Below, in pieces: positions 44,917 through 56,600 of a stretch of DNA of 64,000 nt. The stretch is from Aquilaria yunnanensis (Eukaryota; Streptophyta; Magnoliopsida; Malvales; Thymelaeaceae). The stretch lies in NCBI GenBank assembly GCA_039654915.1, contig CM077597.1, positions 41,452,001 through 41,516,000 on the forward strand, given 5' to 3'. The translations under genes were made by a program, and so were the position numbers. Within the stretch, counting starts at the first letter, position 1. Each line of letters opens with the position of its first letter. The notes beneath the pieces are model-generated. The model was given only the letters and a program-made list of their open reading frames with translations, searched no databases and was not told the origin of the DNA.

Positions 44917-45319
44917 AAAGTTTCGTGGGAAAGTTGTATTGCACAAGTTGGACAAATTTGTCTAAATAAAAAGTTCTGAAGAAGTACAAAACAGGAGTCT
45001 CACGAAAGCAATAGCCGAGGAGAGCAAAAGTATCGCTTTCCGAAGTCCCTTGAGTGAATATGTTCGGGACAAAGGAAAGCAAGAGCATGGTTTTCCGAAG
45101 TTTCTTGAGCGAATATGTTCGGGACAAAGGAAAGCAAGAGCATGGTTTTCCGAAGTCCCTTGAGCGAATATGTTCGGGACAAAGGGAAACAAAGGGATCT
45201 GGCAAAAAATACTTAGCCAAATTTTTATCTATTGAGCCAAAGAGTGCTTACAGAGAAGAAAGTTGCTGAAAGACTACAAAAAAGAAGAAGAAAATGAAGA
45301 CAAAAGGCCCTAGTACAAA
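44917..45319. other. Convergent spacer of element C
   Basis: The stretch between the pol stop and the aORF stop. Its main content is the 55 bp tandem array listed separately; the rest is A-rich on the plus strand and shows no coding frame. Confidence 0.6.
45036..45200. repeat. Three tandem 55 bp repeats between pol and aORF
   Basis: Units at 45036, 45091 and 45146 share TTTCCGAAGT, CTTGAG(T/C)GAATATGTTC and GGGACAAAGG; the last one diverges at its end. B has two diverged copies about 96 bp apart at the same place. Tandem repeats in the 3' untranslated region are known from Tat-clade elements such as Retand. Confidence 0.88.
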
Positions 45320-48300
45320 CTAAGGAACCTCGGCGTCTTGAGAACTGCCAGCCTCTATGCTTTTGTCAGCAGCCTTCGGCGCCGAGAAAGAAGGAGGCAG
45401 TTTCAAGTGCTCGATCTTGGACCAAGTCCACCGAGGCTCCTTCGGGATGTTCATGCCTTCGAGGAAGAAGAGGTCGAAATCTGGGAACTTCTGCAAAATT
45501 TGGTGCCGAGCAAGACAGAAGCCGTCTTGAAAGCCCAACTTCGTCATATCGTCAGACGCCCGCTTCTTGACCACCAAATCTGCATAGTCCTTCTCCAGAT
45601 CCGCGTAATCCTTCTCCAGATCCTTATGCTTTTTCTTCAATGCCTTCATCTTCTTCTTCTCTTCTGAAGGCTTCTTCAGAGATACGACCTCGGCTTCGAG
45701 TTGGGCCTTTTCCTCGAGCATCTTCGCAAGGATTGCGTCACTTTCTGACTTATCCTTTTGAATCGCTTCTACGGCCGAAGTCAGCTCCGCCACCCGAGAG
45801 CCGATGTCGGAAAGTTTCTGGGAGGAGCCTTTCTCAAGTTCCTCTTTCTCTTTTATGAACCCCTCCCGAAGTTCAGCAATTTCCTTCTCCGAAGACTGCT
45901 TTAGCTGAGCATTGTCGGCAGCCAACGCCGAACACTGGGCCTTCGTCTTGGTGTAAAGGTCCCAGAGTGACGCCCTCCGTTCTGTCTCTCGCACTACCCA
46001 AACACGGAGCAACGCGGCATACCCCATCAGCTGCAAAAAAGGCAAAACAAAGGGAAAATGATGCTAAGTAAAAAGCAAAGGCGAAATCAGCACTAAGGAA
46101 ACAGTGAAGCATACCTGGGCGGCATGTTCAGTGAGTTTGGCGGCTAAAGAGATGTCGCCAGGGTTGTTGGGTTTCGGGAGCCAAACAGCGCAGCGGAATT
46201 TAACCGAAACCCTCCAGGATCCAAGTGAAACGGGGTAAATCGGGTGTTCGAAAATTTCATACCTAATTTTCGGTTGAGATCTCTCACTCAACTGTAGAGT
46301 CGAATCACAAAACCTGAACAGTTGACGTGTTCAGGCTCTCTATGGTATCCACACGAGCCTCTCGGGATCACCACGCTTCCACCACGTCCCGGCAAATGCG
46401 TTTCTCTTGCGCTCGCAGTGCTAGCTTGCGTCCTCCAAGGAATTGCAAGAGAAGAGTGTGGCTGTCCTTTTGGGAGGCTAGGGCAAGGAGACCTGCGAAT
46501 TTCTCACTTAAAAGTTGTATTTATAGTGAGACTCAACTTCCAGGCCTAATGGGTTTCAAAGCCCTAATCCAATTAGGATTTAATTTCGGGCTTAATAATG
46601 GCTCAACTCCTTGGCCCATTATTAATACGAAATTAAAGTGAAACCATAACCCAAATAATTAGCCCATGCACTCTAATGATCCAAATAGCTCTATGTGTGC
46701 GACCCAATAGGCTCTTGCCATGTTGGCAATGATCATAAATCACATTTATGATCATAAGCAATGAGCGGTGTCTAGCAACACATCATTGCTACCCAAGTGA
46801 CAAGATTGTCGGTGAATCGACTAAACCTTTATGATCATCACCGATATATGCCATTGTCCCTTTGTCCAAGATATCAAGACTAAGCACGAGACATGGAATG
46901 TGTCACTCTCGTATAGCCCAATCTTTGGTTTCTTGATTACCGAGTAGACTAACTTAAACTGACGACATTGATATCATATATCAACTCATCGGAGCATGGC
47001 CATGCATTTTCTAAGTCTCACTCTATCAAGGGGCCCAAAGATATCACTCCCGTTACATAGGAGGGACAAATCCCATCTTGATCATACAAATCCCTCCGCA
47101 TGATATGTGACATACCCAATGACCTCCTTCAAGTTCACTCAGTTACGAGCAACAAAGGAAAGTATCAAAGTATATGACTCACATGTAGGGAACCTTGATG
47201 ATCTTAGGTCGAAGGACTACATATACCATGATCACTATGAGAATCACTTATGACACTCATATAACGATCCATGAAGTGTTCTCATGGTGGGTTGGTCCAG
47301 TACACAAGTTCTCCAACTTGTACCCATATGTAGACTACATATCTCATATTAGTCTCCACATATGCTAGTCATTATGTATTATTGCAACCCGCTCCACAAT
47401 AATACTATACTAGGGACGTTTAAGAATATCATTATTCTAGGGTTACAATTATGTTTATTATGTTACGCAGAAACAAAACAACAAACAAAATTGCTGGATT
47501 AATGCCTCAATAAAATATCATGACTCAATTTGCAAAAATACAATCATCTCATGATTGGCTTTTTGGGCACAACACTAACAAGGGTAAGCCTCCGTAAGAG
47601 CCTTGTAAGAGGCCTCAGTAAAAACCCTTTTGCACATCTGCCTGGCCATTTCGGGACAGTCCTCGGAGTACATGTTCATGTCCTCCGTGAACGTCCAGAA
47701 GGGCTCCTTCGGAACTTTCCCTGCCGGGACTTGGGCATCCCGAAGGGCCCTCTTGCGGGCGTGTTCGGCAACCCAGTCGGGAGCGGCCACCTCCGCTGCA
47801 CAACAAGGCAGGAAAATTGGTTAAGGCCAGAAAAGTCTTAAGGATTCACAAGAGAAAAAAGGTTCTTCGACAAAATACAAACCTGCTGGCACCTCGGTAA
47901 CGTCATCGTCAAGAATCGACGTCACCTCAGTAGAGACCCCCTTGCCTCTTATTCGGCGCCGTTCCTCGGCAGAAGGGGTCTCCTCCCCATCCCCCTCCAG
48001 AAGAGCATGCGAAGGCGTGGGGCTTTGAGGAACGACGTCGGAAGAAGGGACATCAACAGGAGGAACCTCGGGCAAAGGGGCAGCAAGGTCTTCGGGCTCC
48101 TCGCCTGCCTCCTCCGGAATTTGCGGAAGAGAGGAAGGAGCAGCTTTCTTTGCCCGTTTGAGGGGACGGCCGCCCGAAGTCTGCTTCCGCCTCCGAAAGG
48201 CGGCCTTCTTTGTCTGTTCGCCCCTCTGGGCCTGCCCGATAAAAAGAGCCTTGTAAAAGGCAGCCGCGTCGTCGCCCATCTCTGAAAAAAGAAAAAAGAA

Positions 48301-49187
48301 GATCAGTGTAAGTCCAAGATGAAGTTATGAAGGAAAAAATGAGAAAGTAACTTACTCTCGTAAAAAGACTCATAAGTCTCCTTCCTCCGAAGGAGTTTCA
48401 CGAGCCAGGAGTCCTTCCCCGAAGAAGCCGGTTTCGGCATATTGAGGTCTGTCACATGCTCCTTTACCACCTTAAGTTCCCGAAGGACCTCTTCGGTCAT
48501 GAGCCTCCAGTTGATCGGAAAGGGGTAAAGGGCACGAGGAGAGACCTCGGCAGCCCAGTCAGAGACGGCCCGGATGCGCCTGTCGAAGTCCTCAAAGATA
48601 GGTGCTACGTCGGCGTCTAGCAGTATCTTCGGGTCAACAACATCCATCTTGAGCCTCCCCTGAGCCCACTTGGTCGGGACGTGCGACCAAGCCTCCGACT
48701 TCTTCAGGAAAAAGAATTTTTGTTGCCACCCTCGCCAGCTGTCTTTGGTGGCGAAGGTGAACGTATACTTTTTGCTCCCGGATCCCCAAGGCAGCATGAA
48801 GTAGAAGCCACCCTTTGGGACCACGAAGAGCTTGTAGTACTGAAGAAAAACTACAAAGTGAGGTTTTATTTTGAAAATGCCGCACATACAGAGGAAGGCG
48901 TTGAAATAGCAGTACGAGTTCGGTAGGAGTTGGTTAACGGCAATGCCATGGAAGTTGCAGAACGCGCTAACCATCTCCGGGGGGGGATACCGAATTCCGG
49001 CCTTCAGTTGGGCTCGAAAAACGGTGATTTCATCACTTCAGTTGGAGAAAGCAAATTGGTCATGACGGGGCAACCTCGTCACAGAGTAAGAGGGTAAGAA
49101 AAACTTTTTCTTCCACTTCGCTAGCTTTGCCGGAGTAGTGCAGCAGGGGTGAGAAAGAAGAGGTTGCCAACTCTCGGGAACAGGCAT
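45320..49187 (-). pseudogene. Antisense four-exon gene (aORF) of element C, split by S2
   Basis: Exon 1 (49187-48356) starts MPVPESWQPLLSHPCC and holds FHGIAVNQLLPNSYCYFNAF, WGSGSKKYTFTFATKDSWRG and INWRLMTEEVLRELKV. Exon 2 (48281-47883) is basic (KRAKKAAPS) then acidic. Exon 3 runs 47795-46115 and contains solo LTR S2 at 46165-47580; without it the frame reads TEASYKALTEAYPGDISLAAKL. Exon 4 (46030-45320) is a coiled coil with the local repeat DLEKDYADLEKDYADL, then DGFCLARHQILQKFPDFDLFFL. Introns 48355-48282, 47882-47796 and 46114-46031 all have GT...AG ends. Only one premature stop is seen (near 49040, SN*SDE), so before S2 arrived it was almost intact, in contrast with gag-pol of the same copy. 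Confidence 0.85.
46165..47580. mobile_element. Solo LTR S2 in the antisense gene of element C
   Basis: A 1416 bp block starts TGTTGGGTTT, ends CACTAACA and is flanked by a perfect 5 bp duplication AGGGT (46160-46164, 47581-47585). Its removal restores exon 3 of the aORF. It contains no recognisable coding domain, PBS plus internal region or second LTR. The TGTTGGG start, and a mid-part that reminds me of copia LTRs of the Angela/SIRE kind, suggest a copia solo LTR. The orientation is unsure. Confidence 0.82.
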
Positions 49188-49997
49188 GATGAAAACGAGT
49201 TCGGGAAAAACAATGAAAACGAGTTCGGGAAAAACAAGGAAGAATCTTTGAAAAAAGCAGAAGGACTAAAACCCACCAAAGGTCTTGCCAGAATCTGGAT
49301 TCCTGGAAGCCGTCGTGAAAAGTGGTCGGAAAAACGCCTGAAAAAGGAGAACCGCCGTGGAAAATCGGGAGAGAATTAGAAGGCAAAAGAAAGCAAAAGC
49401 AGAAGAAGAAAGAGGGTTATGACAGGACTGATATATATAGGTCGAGAAGGCCAGGAGAACCGTCATCATTAGTACCCCTCGGAAGGCGAAGCGTCGCCAT
49501 AACTGCTATGGGCGCCTGAAAAGTCGTGCCAGCCGTACTCAGTGCATTCTTACCCAATAAAAGTGTGCCATGTGTCGGTCATCGCGCAGCAAACGTGCCA
49601 CGTGTCGTCCATCACGTCGAGCACGCCCTCTGACACTGTTTGGTCTAGAGGCACCGCCCTAAACTGACTCTGCTGGATACAGGACGCGACGCATGAGCAG
49701 ACCTATAAAGGCAAAAAAGTAGGTTACCTTGAAGACACCAAAAGACAGCCTGTGACTTCGGGCAAAACGTCTATCTTCGGTACAAGGTTATCCTATTTCC
49801 CCTTGCCACAAGGACACCAAGAGACAGCCTGTGACTTCGGGCAGAAGGTGTATCTTCGGCACAGGGACAGCCTATCTTCTCGCGCCTCGAGGATGCAAAA
49901 ATGCTGCCCATCGGTACAAGCAGAAGAAGGCGTCTTCGGCACAGACATCACAACCACAGGACCCGAAAACCGATGAACCGAAGTTTCTCACTTCGGC
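49188..49997 (-). promoter_or_regulatory. Promoter region of the antisense gene in element C
   Basis: On the minus strand a TATA box (CTATATATAT) sits at 49431-49440, about 250 bp before the ATG. Upstream, a perfect G-box CACGTG at 49599-49604 lies in GTGCCACGTGTCGTCC, duplicated in altered form about 35 bp away (GTGCCATGTGTCGGTC near 49565). Further upstream, two direct copies about 79 bp apart (from 49734 and 49813) share AGACAGCCTGTGACTTCGGG; B has a single diverged copy. No coding frame is evident. Confidence 0.65.
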
Positions 49998-50015
49998 TTT
50001 TCGGAGGGGGGCCTG
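49998..50015 (+). other. Element C polypurine tract
   Basis: TCGGAGGGGGGCCTG directly before TGATAGCC of the 3' LTR. Confidence 0.82.
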
Positions 50016-50987
50016 TGATAGCCAAAGGCTATTGCCTCCTCGGTAGTAACTCCCTGCCAGAATATTGGCCTAGGAGTCTGACGTCACCCAAGAGAGGATC
50101 TTTTTACGGACCTCGGAAGGTGCGAAGTCAAACACTATGAGCTCAAGACTTCGGTTAGCTCGTCAGGAATTCCGAGGACAACACCGTCTCCATCGAGGGG
50201 CCAAACTGACTGCCTCCGGGTAAGAGAGCCATCTCTCTGAAGCAAGGGAGAATCTCCCCGAAGGCAGAGGCCCCGAAGAGGATCTTCCCCGAACAAGAAA
50301 CACCTGAGCAAGGGTATCCCCTAACTATGGGTGTGAGTCCCGAAGAAGGTGTTCATCAAGGGAACTCCCAGAACTATGGGATAGATACCGAAGGAGGTGC
50401 TCGCACCAAAGGACGGATAGAATCCGAAGAGGGTGCACGCACCGAAGGGCGACCTCGCCCAGGGGACCTCGGGAGTACGGTATGAGCATTTAAAGAGCCT
50501 CTGACATGTCGCCCACAAGCCCTACACGTCACATCTGAACGGCGAACTGACACGCCGCAGCCGCCCCCGTCCTGACACAACCCGTCCGGGTCCAGGGCTA
50601 AAGGAGGCTGCAAACGGCTGCCTGTCCCCTAGGTCCAAAACTACAGATCAAATCCGACCGAACACGTGTCATGATCTGAACGGACCAGCTACTCCTATAA
50701 ATACTAGGAAATGGGACTGGGCAAAGGATGGGCATTTTCCTCCCTCTGAGAAAACACAAAACAGGCAAGACACTTGATCCCTTAGTGTTCTTCCTCCACT
50801 TTCACTCAGAAAACTGACTTGGGCGTCGGAGGGTCCTCCCCGGAAAAGCAAACCGGGGACCTCCTAACCTCTTCTTTGAGCTTTTCAGGCACGCTCAGTT
50901 GGGAAACCAGAGCTCCAGGCGCTTGCCTCCTCAGGAAGTCTCTCCGCCTGTCAACATGACAGCAAACGAAGATGCCTTGGGGCATCA
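50016..50987 (+). repeat. Element C 3' LTR
   Basis: It pairs with 38449-39420 at the same 972 bp length with no indel noticed. The TATA box is at 50695-50703. Its internal ATG (50956) is followed in frame by flanking Y sequence. Confidence 0.96.
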
Positions 50988-52376
50988 GGCTTATCCAAGA
51001 CTTCAATGGGATACAAATAGAAAATGTACCCTGGCAAGATAATGTGGAAGCAGATACTTTGGCTAAATCATGACAAGCCATCGAAGCACTGGATCACCAA
51101 AGAATAGCAATAATGGCTATCACAACCTTGGACTAAAAATTGAAAGATCTTATCAAAAAGTATCTCACAACTTTGGAATTACCCCAAAATACTTTGGAAG
51201 TAACGAAGGTGTAAAACCAATCGGGTAGATACTTCTTGATTGGGGAAGCATTATACCAATAGGGGTACTCCAACCCCCCTCAAAGACGTGTCAGTGAAGG
51301 ATAGGCCCAAAAAGTCCTAAAAGAGGTTTAAGAATGAGTATGTGGTTCATACATCGAAATTGATGCCCTTACAGGAGTACTACTTTGGTAAGGATATTTC
51401 TAACCCACCCTAAAGAAAGACACTCGGTAGTTCGTTAAGAGACGCAAAAAATGTTAGAGACGGACACCAGTCCAAAGGGCACCTTTAGAAACAATCTCCT
51501 TGGCTAACTACCCCTACCCCTTTGCAGTATGGGGATTCGACCTCATTGGTTCTCTCCCAATGGCCCCAGGGGGAGTCAAGTTCTGCATAGTTGCAGTGGA
51601 TTATTTCTCAAAGTGGATCAAGGTAGAGCCCCATGGCAGCAATTTCAGCAAAAGGCGTCCATAAATTTGTCTAGAAAAATATAATATGCAGGTTCAGTTG
51701 CTCGAAGGTGATAGTGGTAGATAATGGTTCCTAGTTTATTAACAAAGGATTTCAAGAATTCGTCACCAATCTCAGAGTGAAATTGCACTTCACGCTGGTA
51801 GCCCACTCCCAGAGCAATGGACAGGTTGAGGTGTCTAGCAGAGCAATGAAAGGCGGCTTCAAAAGGAGGTTAAATAAGGCCAAAGGAAAATGGCCTGGTG
51901 AACTTCCGAGCGTACTGTGGAGTTACTAAACAACCCCTAGGAGGGCTACTGGTGAAACGCCTTTTTCACTCGTATTTGGTATCGAAGCTCTCATCCCAAT
52001 CGAAGTCGTATGTCCTTCTATCCAAATACAGGTCTTCAATGAGGAAGGTTACAACATCAGCTTAAGAACCAAACTTGACATGATCAATGAACATAGGGAT
52101 ACAACGGAGCTCAAAAGTAGAGCTTTCCAGCAAAGGACGGCTATCGCAACAAACTTGCGTGTCAAACCCAAGGGAATCACAAAAGGGGACCTAGTTCTCC
52201 GAAAAGCCAAATTGGAAGCCTGAAGATCATCCCATGGTGTACTTTGGGCAAATTGGGAAGGGCTTTACCGTGTCCTAGATGAAATTCGGCCATGGGTCTA
52301 AAAGCTCAGCAATATCGAAGGGGAAGAATTGAAGAACACGTGGCACTCAGACTCTTTGAAAAAATTCTATACTTAG
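50988..52376 (+). pseudogene. Element Y, part 2: RNase H end and integrase
   Basis: After element C the frame continues IQDFNGIQIENVPWQDNVEADTLAKS, the end of the second RNase H. Integrase follows: EVCGSYIEIDALTG-like zinc region near 51330-51460 (degraded), WGFDLIGSLPMAPGGVKFC near 51530, AVDYFSKWIK near 51590, VDNGS*F near 51717, HSQSNGQVEVSS near 51810 with the catalytic glutamate, and ATGETPFSLVFGIEALIP near 51945. The end NTWHSDSLKKFYT stops at 52376. Stops and frame slips are frequent. Confidence 0.85.
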
Positions 52377-52647
52377 ACAAATTTTGATCTCAAAAAATTT
52401 CAAAGAATCCCCGTGTTCATTTCAACGATCAAGTATTGCATAGGACAAAATCAATGAAATTCCAAAATTTGTTCCAACACTTGGAAAATCTTTGTCTAGC
52501 AAATATCTTTGCCAAAGGAGATTAGTTAAACATAGCCCAAATCACAATCGTGAAGACATATTTCTCATGAACTTAGTCAAAATTAGGAGGAAAAAGAATT
52601 TTATTAAAACAATACAAGGAGTACAAAAAAAAGATATGGAGAAGGGA
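52377..52647. other. Convergent spacer of element Y
   Basis: AT-rich stretch between the pol stop and the aORF stop, with a short LAKYLCQ-like decayed remnant of the spacer repeats and no coding frame. Confidence 0.45.
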
Positions 52648-53669
52648 CTAAATTGCGCCAACAAGATCTTCGCAATCTTCAGAACCCTCTTCCTCTTCCT
52701 TGTCTTCACCATCCACCTTTTCGGCTGGTGGAGAACATTTGGGTAAGTTGAGGTACTCGATCTTGGACCATGACGAAGAAGGCCCCTCAGGAATATCCAG
52801 GCCTCAAAGAAAGTAAAGATCAAGGTTGGGATATCGGGAAAGGACTTGGTGGCAGGCAAGACAGAAACTGCCTTGGAACGAGCACTTCGTCACTTCATCT
52901 AACTTGGCCTTTTCCGCTGCCAAAACTTTTCTCTCATTCTTCAGCACCTCGACCTCCCTCTTCCCTTCCTTCTCCTCCTCATTCTTCTCCTTCTTCTTCC
53001 ACTTCTTCAGATAACTCACCTTAGCCTCAAGATCAGCATTTAGGGCCAAGGCCTTGGTCAGATTAGCAGCTACCTCCTCCTTCTCCATCTAAAGTGCCTC
53101 GGCTAAGGAAGTCTACTCCACCAAATTCACCCCGAGGTTGGACATGGTTGAGGGATACTCCTCAAAAAAAAATTTTTATCACTCTAAAACCTTCTGGCGA
53201 AGTTGGCCAAGCTCTTCCTTGGTGATCTTGCTAACTTCGCCAAACTTCAAGTAGGAGCTTGTGAACATCTCCTTCGCCTTGACTAGGTTCTCCTCATATT
53301 GGCTTCAGACGGAGCATTGCTTCATCACCCAGGCTCAAAGATAGCCTGCATAGGCAAGCAGCTGTGAAGAGAAGATTCTATAAGATGGGATAACAAATTT
53401 GAAATAATTTTTTCTAACTAAGAAACATGAATTACCTAGGCCACATGCTCGAAAGTTCAAGTAGCCAAGATCACCTCGTTCAGATAGGAGCCCGTCAGAG
53501 CCTGGAAAGTCGCATTTGTAATGACGCCCCTGGCCATTTGGGGCGCCATCCTCTAGGAGTCTTCAGAAAACAGGTCCATGTCTTCCGTAAATGTCTAGAA
53601 CGGCTCCCTCGGGACCTTATTGTGAGGGATCTTGCTATTTTGTGTTGCCCACTTTCGAGCATGGTCAAG
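52648..53669 (-). pseudogene. Element Y antisense gene, exon 4 and part of exon 3
   Basis: On the minus strand exon 4 starts at 53361 after a CACAG acceptor (LLAYAGYL), continues as a coiled coil rich in Lys and Glu, then GSFCLACHQVLSRYPNLDLYFL and PSSSWSKIEYLNLPKCSPP, and ends in an acidic tail with a stop at 52648. The exon 3 donor is at 53435-53434. Exon 3 reads LDHARKWATQNSKIPHNKVP to 53669, where S3 is inserted. Several stops are present. Confidence 0.82.
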
Positions 53670-56600
53670 GGTTACCACCACACAAAAATAGAAGAATTAC
53701 AAGTGTGTCATAATGGCCAAAAACAATTATATTGTATTACCACCTCAACAAATGGGAAAATTACAGTATAAAGGCATAATGGTTATAAACCATTATATAG
53801 TGTAATTTTCACCATAGTGAATGAAATGTGAGGGGTAAACTAAATAATCTACACCTCCTTAAAAATTTACAATGGTTGCTTGGTGCTAAAGGAAACCCTA
53901 GAAGATTGCTTGTTTTACAAGTAATCTATGGGTCTTATTGCAAGATTTCAAGACTTGGGTACTCAATTGTACAACTCTAAAAGAAAGATTTTGGAAGGAT
54001 TTGAATGCTATGGAAGCAATTTTTGGAGGCTCAATTACATAAAGGAAACAAAAGCTATGATTCAAGAACCTAGGACAACTAGGTGTACAATTGTTCCCAA
54101 AAATAACTTAAGGATGGGATAACTTTTGACAATAATCAAAGATGGCCATTTCTAGGATTATCACAGCCTTTTATTTCCAGGTTCTAAGGTTAAAAATGTG
54201 GGCTAAAGATTAGCCAAAAAAGTCTTTGCTTAAGGCTTACTTATAGTGACCTAAGTGAAGGTTAAGGTTAAACTAATTAAATCAAGTAAAATATCTTGAT
54301 TTCTTGCGTTTCCTTGGCCATTTCGACCATAACCAACCAAAGCCTTCTTCCTTAGCTCCTTCATAGGCTTCCATTGACACCACAGCTCAATCTCCCAAGA
54401 AATCAAAATGGAAGGCAATCGGATGCACCAAGAACAAGAGAAACCCTAATTTTCAGGTTTGTTATGTATCTCTTGAAGATTTCAGCTTTCACAGCTTAGG
54501 TAAGGGTTTTATCTTCATGTTTCATGGTTTTTTACTGTCTTGATATGATAATCAAGCATCCATGAAGCTAATACCATGCTTGGAAGAGAGCAAAAATCTC
54601 AAGGAACCAAGTATGGGTTAAGGGGGAGTGCATGAACAAGGTTCCAACCTTACTGTTTTTCATGCACTAAGATGGCAATGTTTATAGGGGTTTCTAGAGC
54701 CCAAGTTAGTACTAAATAAGACCAATTAACCTCCTAATACCAAGCATTAGCTTGAGGAGGGCTGCCATAATGATTACATATTGTTTATTTGATTGTTTAT
54801 GGACTAACCCTAATGATGTATTGCTGCCAGCATTGCATTTGATTGTGTTCTGTTTGTTTGTGCATTTGGATGGCTATATTTTTTTATATGTGCTTTGTTT
54901 TTTTTTTTTTTTTGTGTCTTTGGATTTCAAGTATGTTTCTGGGAATTCAAGTTTCTAATGATAAGCCCTTACTAAGTTTCATTCAAGAAACTTATCCCCT
55001 TTCTATCCATTTCAGGTCCAGCAGAGAGATCACATTCAAACTGACCTTTATCGTTTGATTTTTGATCTGAAATTTCAGTTACATGAACTTCCATGTGTCT
55101 AGCTATGATCTGGAAATTTTGGTTATTTTAGGAGCACATTTGGTAATTTTAGTGATGGTACTTATTGTGTTGTGCAGCAGCTGTCCAGCATCCTGTTTCT
55201 GGAGTCCATTGCATTTCAGGCACTCCTGTAACTTAGGGTGCGTATCTAGCTGAGTTAAGACCATTTTTTAGTGCATGTATGCAAGTACATGTAGTGTATG
55301 TAAAATGAGACAAGCATGTGGGCATTTCAGTAATTTTGTGGCTATGTATGTGAAGTGGTGTAAAGCTGCCTAAGTGTGAATGATAGGATGCATACTTCTA
55401 AATTCTGTTTTGGCCACATAAAGTCACTAGATCGAAGAGAATGTAATTTATATGTGTATTGGACATGTATGGGATAGCCTTGGATGGCTTTATCTTTGTG
55501 AATGAAGTGTTTGAATGGTTTGGAAAAATTGTATGGGCAAAATGGTCCAAAAGTTGCCAGAATTTTGACCCTGTACCTAAAGTTGAATATCTCCCTCTGT
55601 ATAATGAATCTTGATGCAAACATTTTACTACACCTAGATGACATCTAGAGGTTTACCTGGGATTTGGAATTTCTGGATTTAGAGTCCTGTAGTCAAAGAT
55701 ATGATGTTGCAAAGTTCGCTAAGTTACTGTTCATTTGGTCAGAATTTTGTAACCAACTTCAAAAATCCATAACTTGGTCCATAGGTAGGCGATTGATGAA
55801 AAAAAAAATTCCATGGTTTTCTCTAAGTCTCTACTTGATAATGGAGCAAATAAAATAGAGGGTACATGGCTAGAATGATACAGTTTATTAGAGGAAGTTT
55901 GGGTGCAGTGGCTGGAATTTTTGAACCTAGTAAGAATGCTTAATGTGTGGAAGCCAAAACTAAGACTTGTGCTAGTGTTTTTCTTCTTAGCTACCATGGT
56001 GTACATAAATGTGAATATGTGTGTTATGGTTAGACCAATATGCATGTATTTATATGGTGCTCAAGAGGGTCACTTGAGTATGTACACTAGGGGTGTTGTT
56101 CTGATGACCTACAGGACACACCAATCCTATGAGTATAAATGCATAGTTTTGGCACCATAATTGGATTACCCCGGAGTGGGTAACATATTGTATAATTCTC
56201 ACCATAGTGATTGAAGTGTGAGGGGTAAAAGGTATAATGAACAGCTCCTTAAAAGTGTTCCAAGTTGGTAACTTGGCCCCCAAGAAAAGCCTTAAGGATT
56301 GCTTGTTTGTCAAGCAACCTATGGGCTTTTTTGTAAGGTTTTGGAAATTTAGGTACTCAATTGCAAAACTCTCAAGAAAGAGACTTTGAGAGTTATAGGA
56401 AGGATATGAATGGTATGAAAGTTCTATTGGAGGACCAAATTGGTCATGGAAGACAAGTTTGGACAAAGGAAACACTAAAGGCATTAATGACCTGAATGTC
56501 TTAGTGTAAATCTTAAGGTGTTCAAGCTTTTGACTTAAGTCAAAGGGTGGAATTGTGGCGTTATCCCACCATGGGGGAGGCAGCCAAGGCTTGATAAATA

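Larger units (their letters stand above)
38449..50987 (+). mobile_element. Element C: complete young Tat-type LTR retrotransposon
   Basis: This 12.54 kb element has two 972 bp LTRs differing at about 14 positions by eye, and target duplication GGCTT (38444-38448, 50988-50992). It interrupts the second RNase H of Y between KYHNLVKGL and IQDFNG, and removal restores the frame. The order is LTR, PBS, gag-pol, tandem repeats, aORF (minus, with S2 inserted), promoter, PPT, LTR. Despite near-identical LTRs, gag-pol has at least seven premature stops and a frameshift, so it was mobilised in trans or decayed rapidly. Confidence 0.97.

Noticed and set aside
45036..45200. CRISPR-like spaced repeats
   Set aside because: The repeats are directly tandem without unique spacers, in a plant retrotransposon.
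54752..55058. Short hydrophobic frames in S3 with a poly-T run (54896-54914)
   Set aside because: They are T-rich low-complexity sequence that translates to Phe and Leu. The homologous unit at about 57200-57400 does not conserve the frame.
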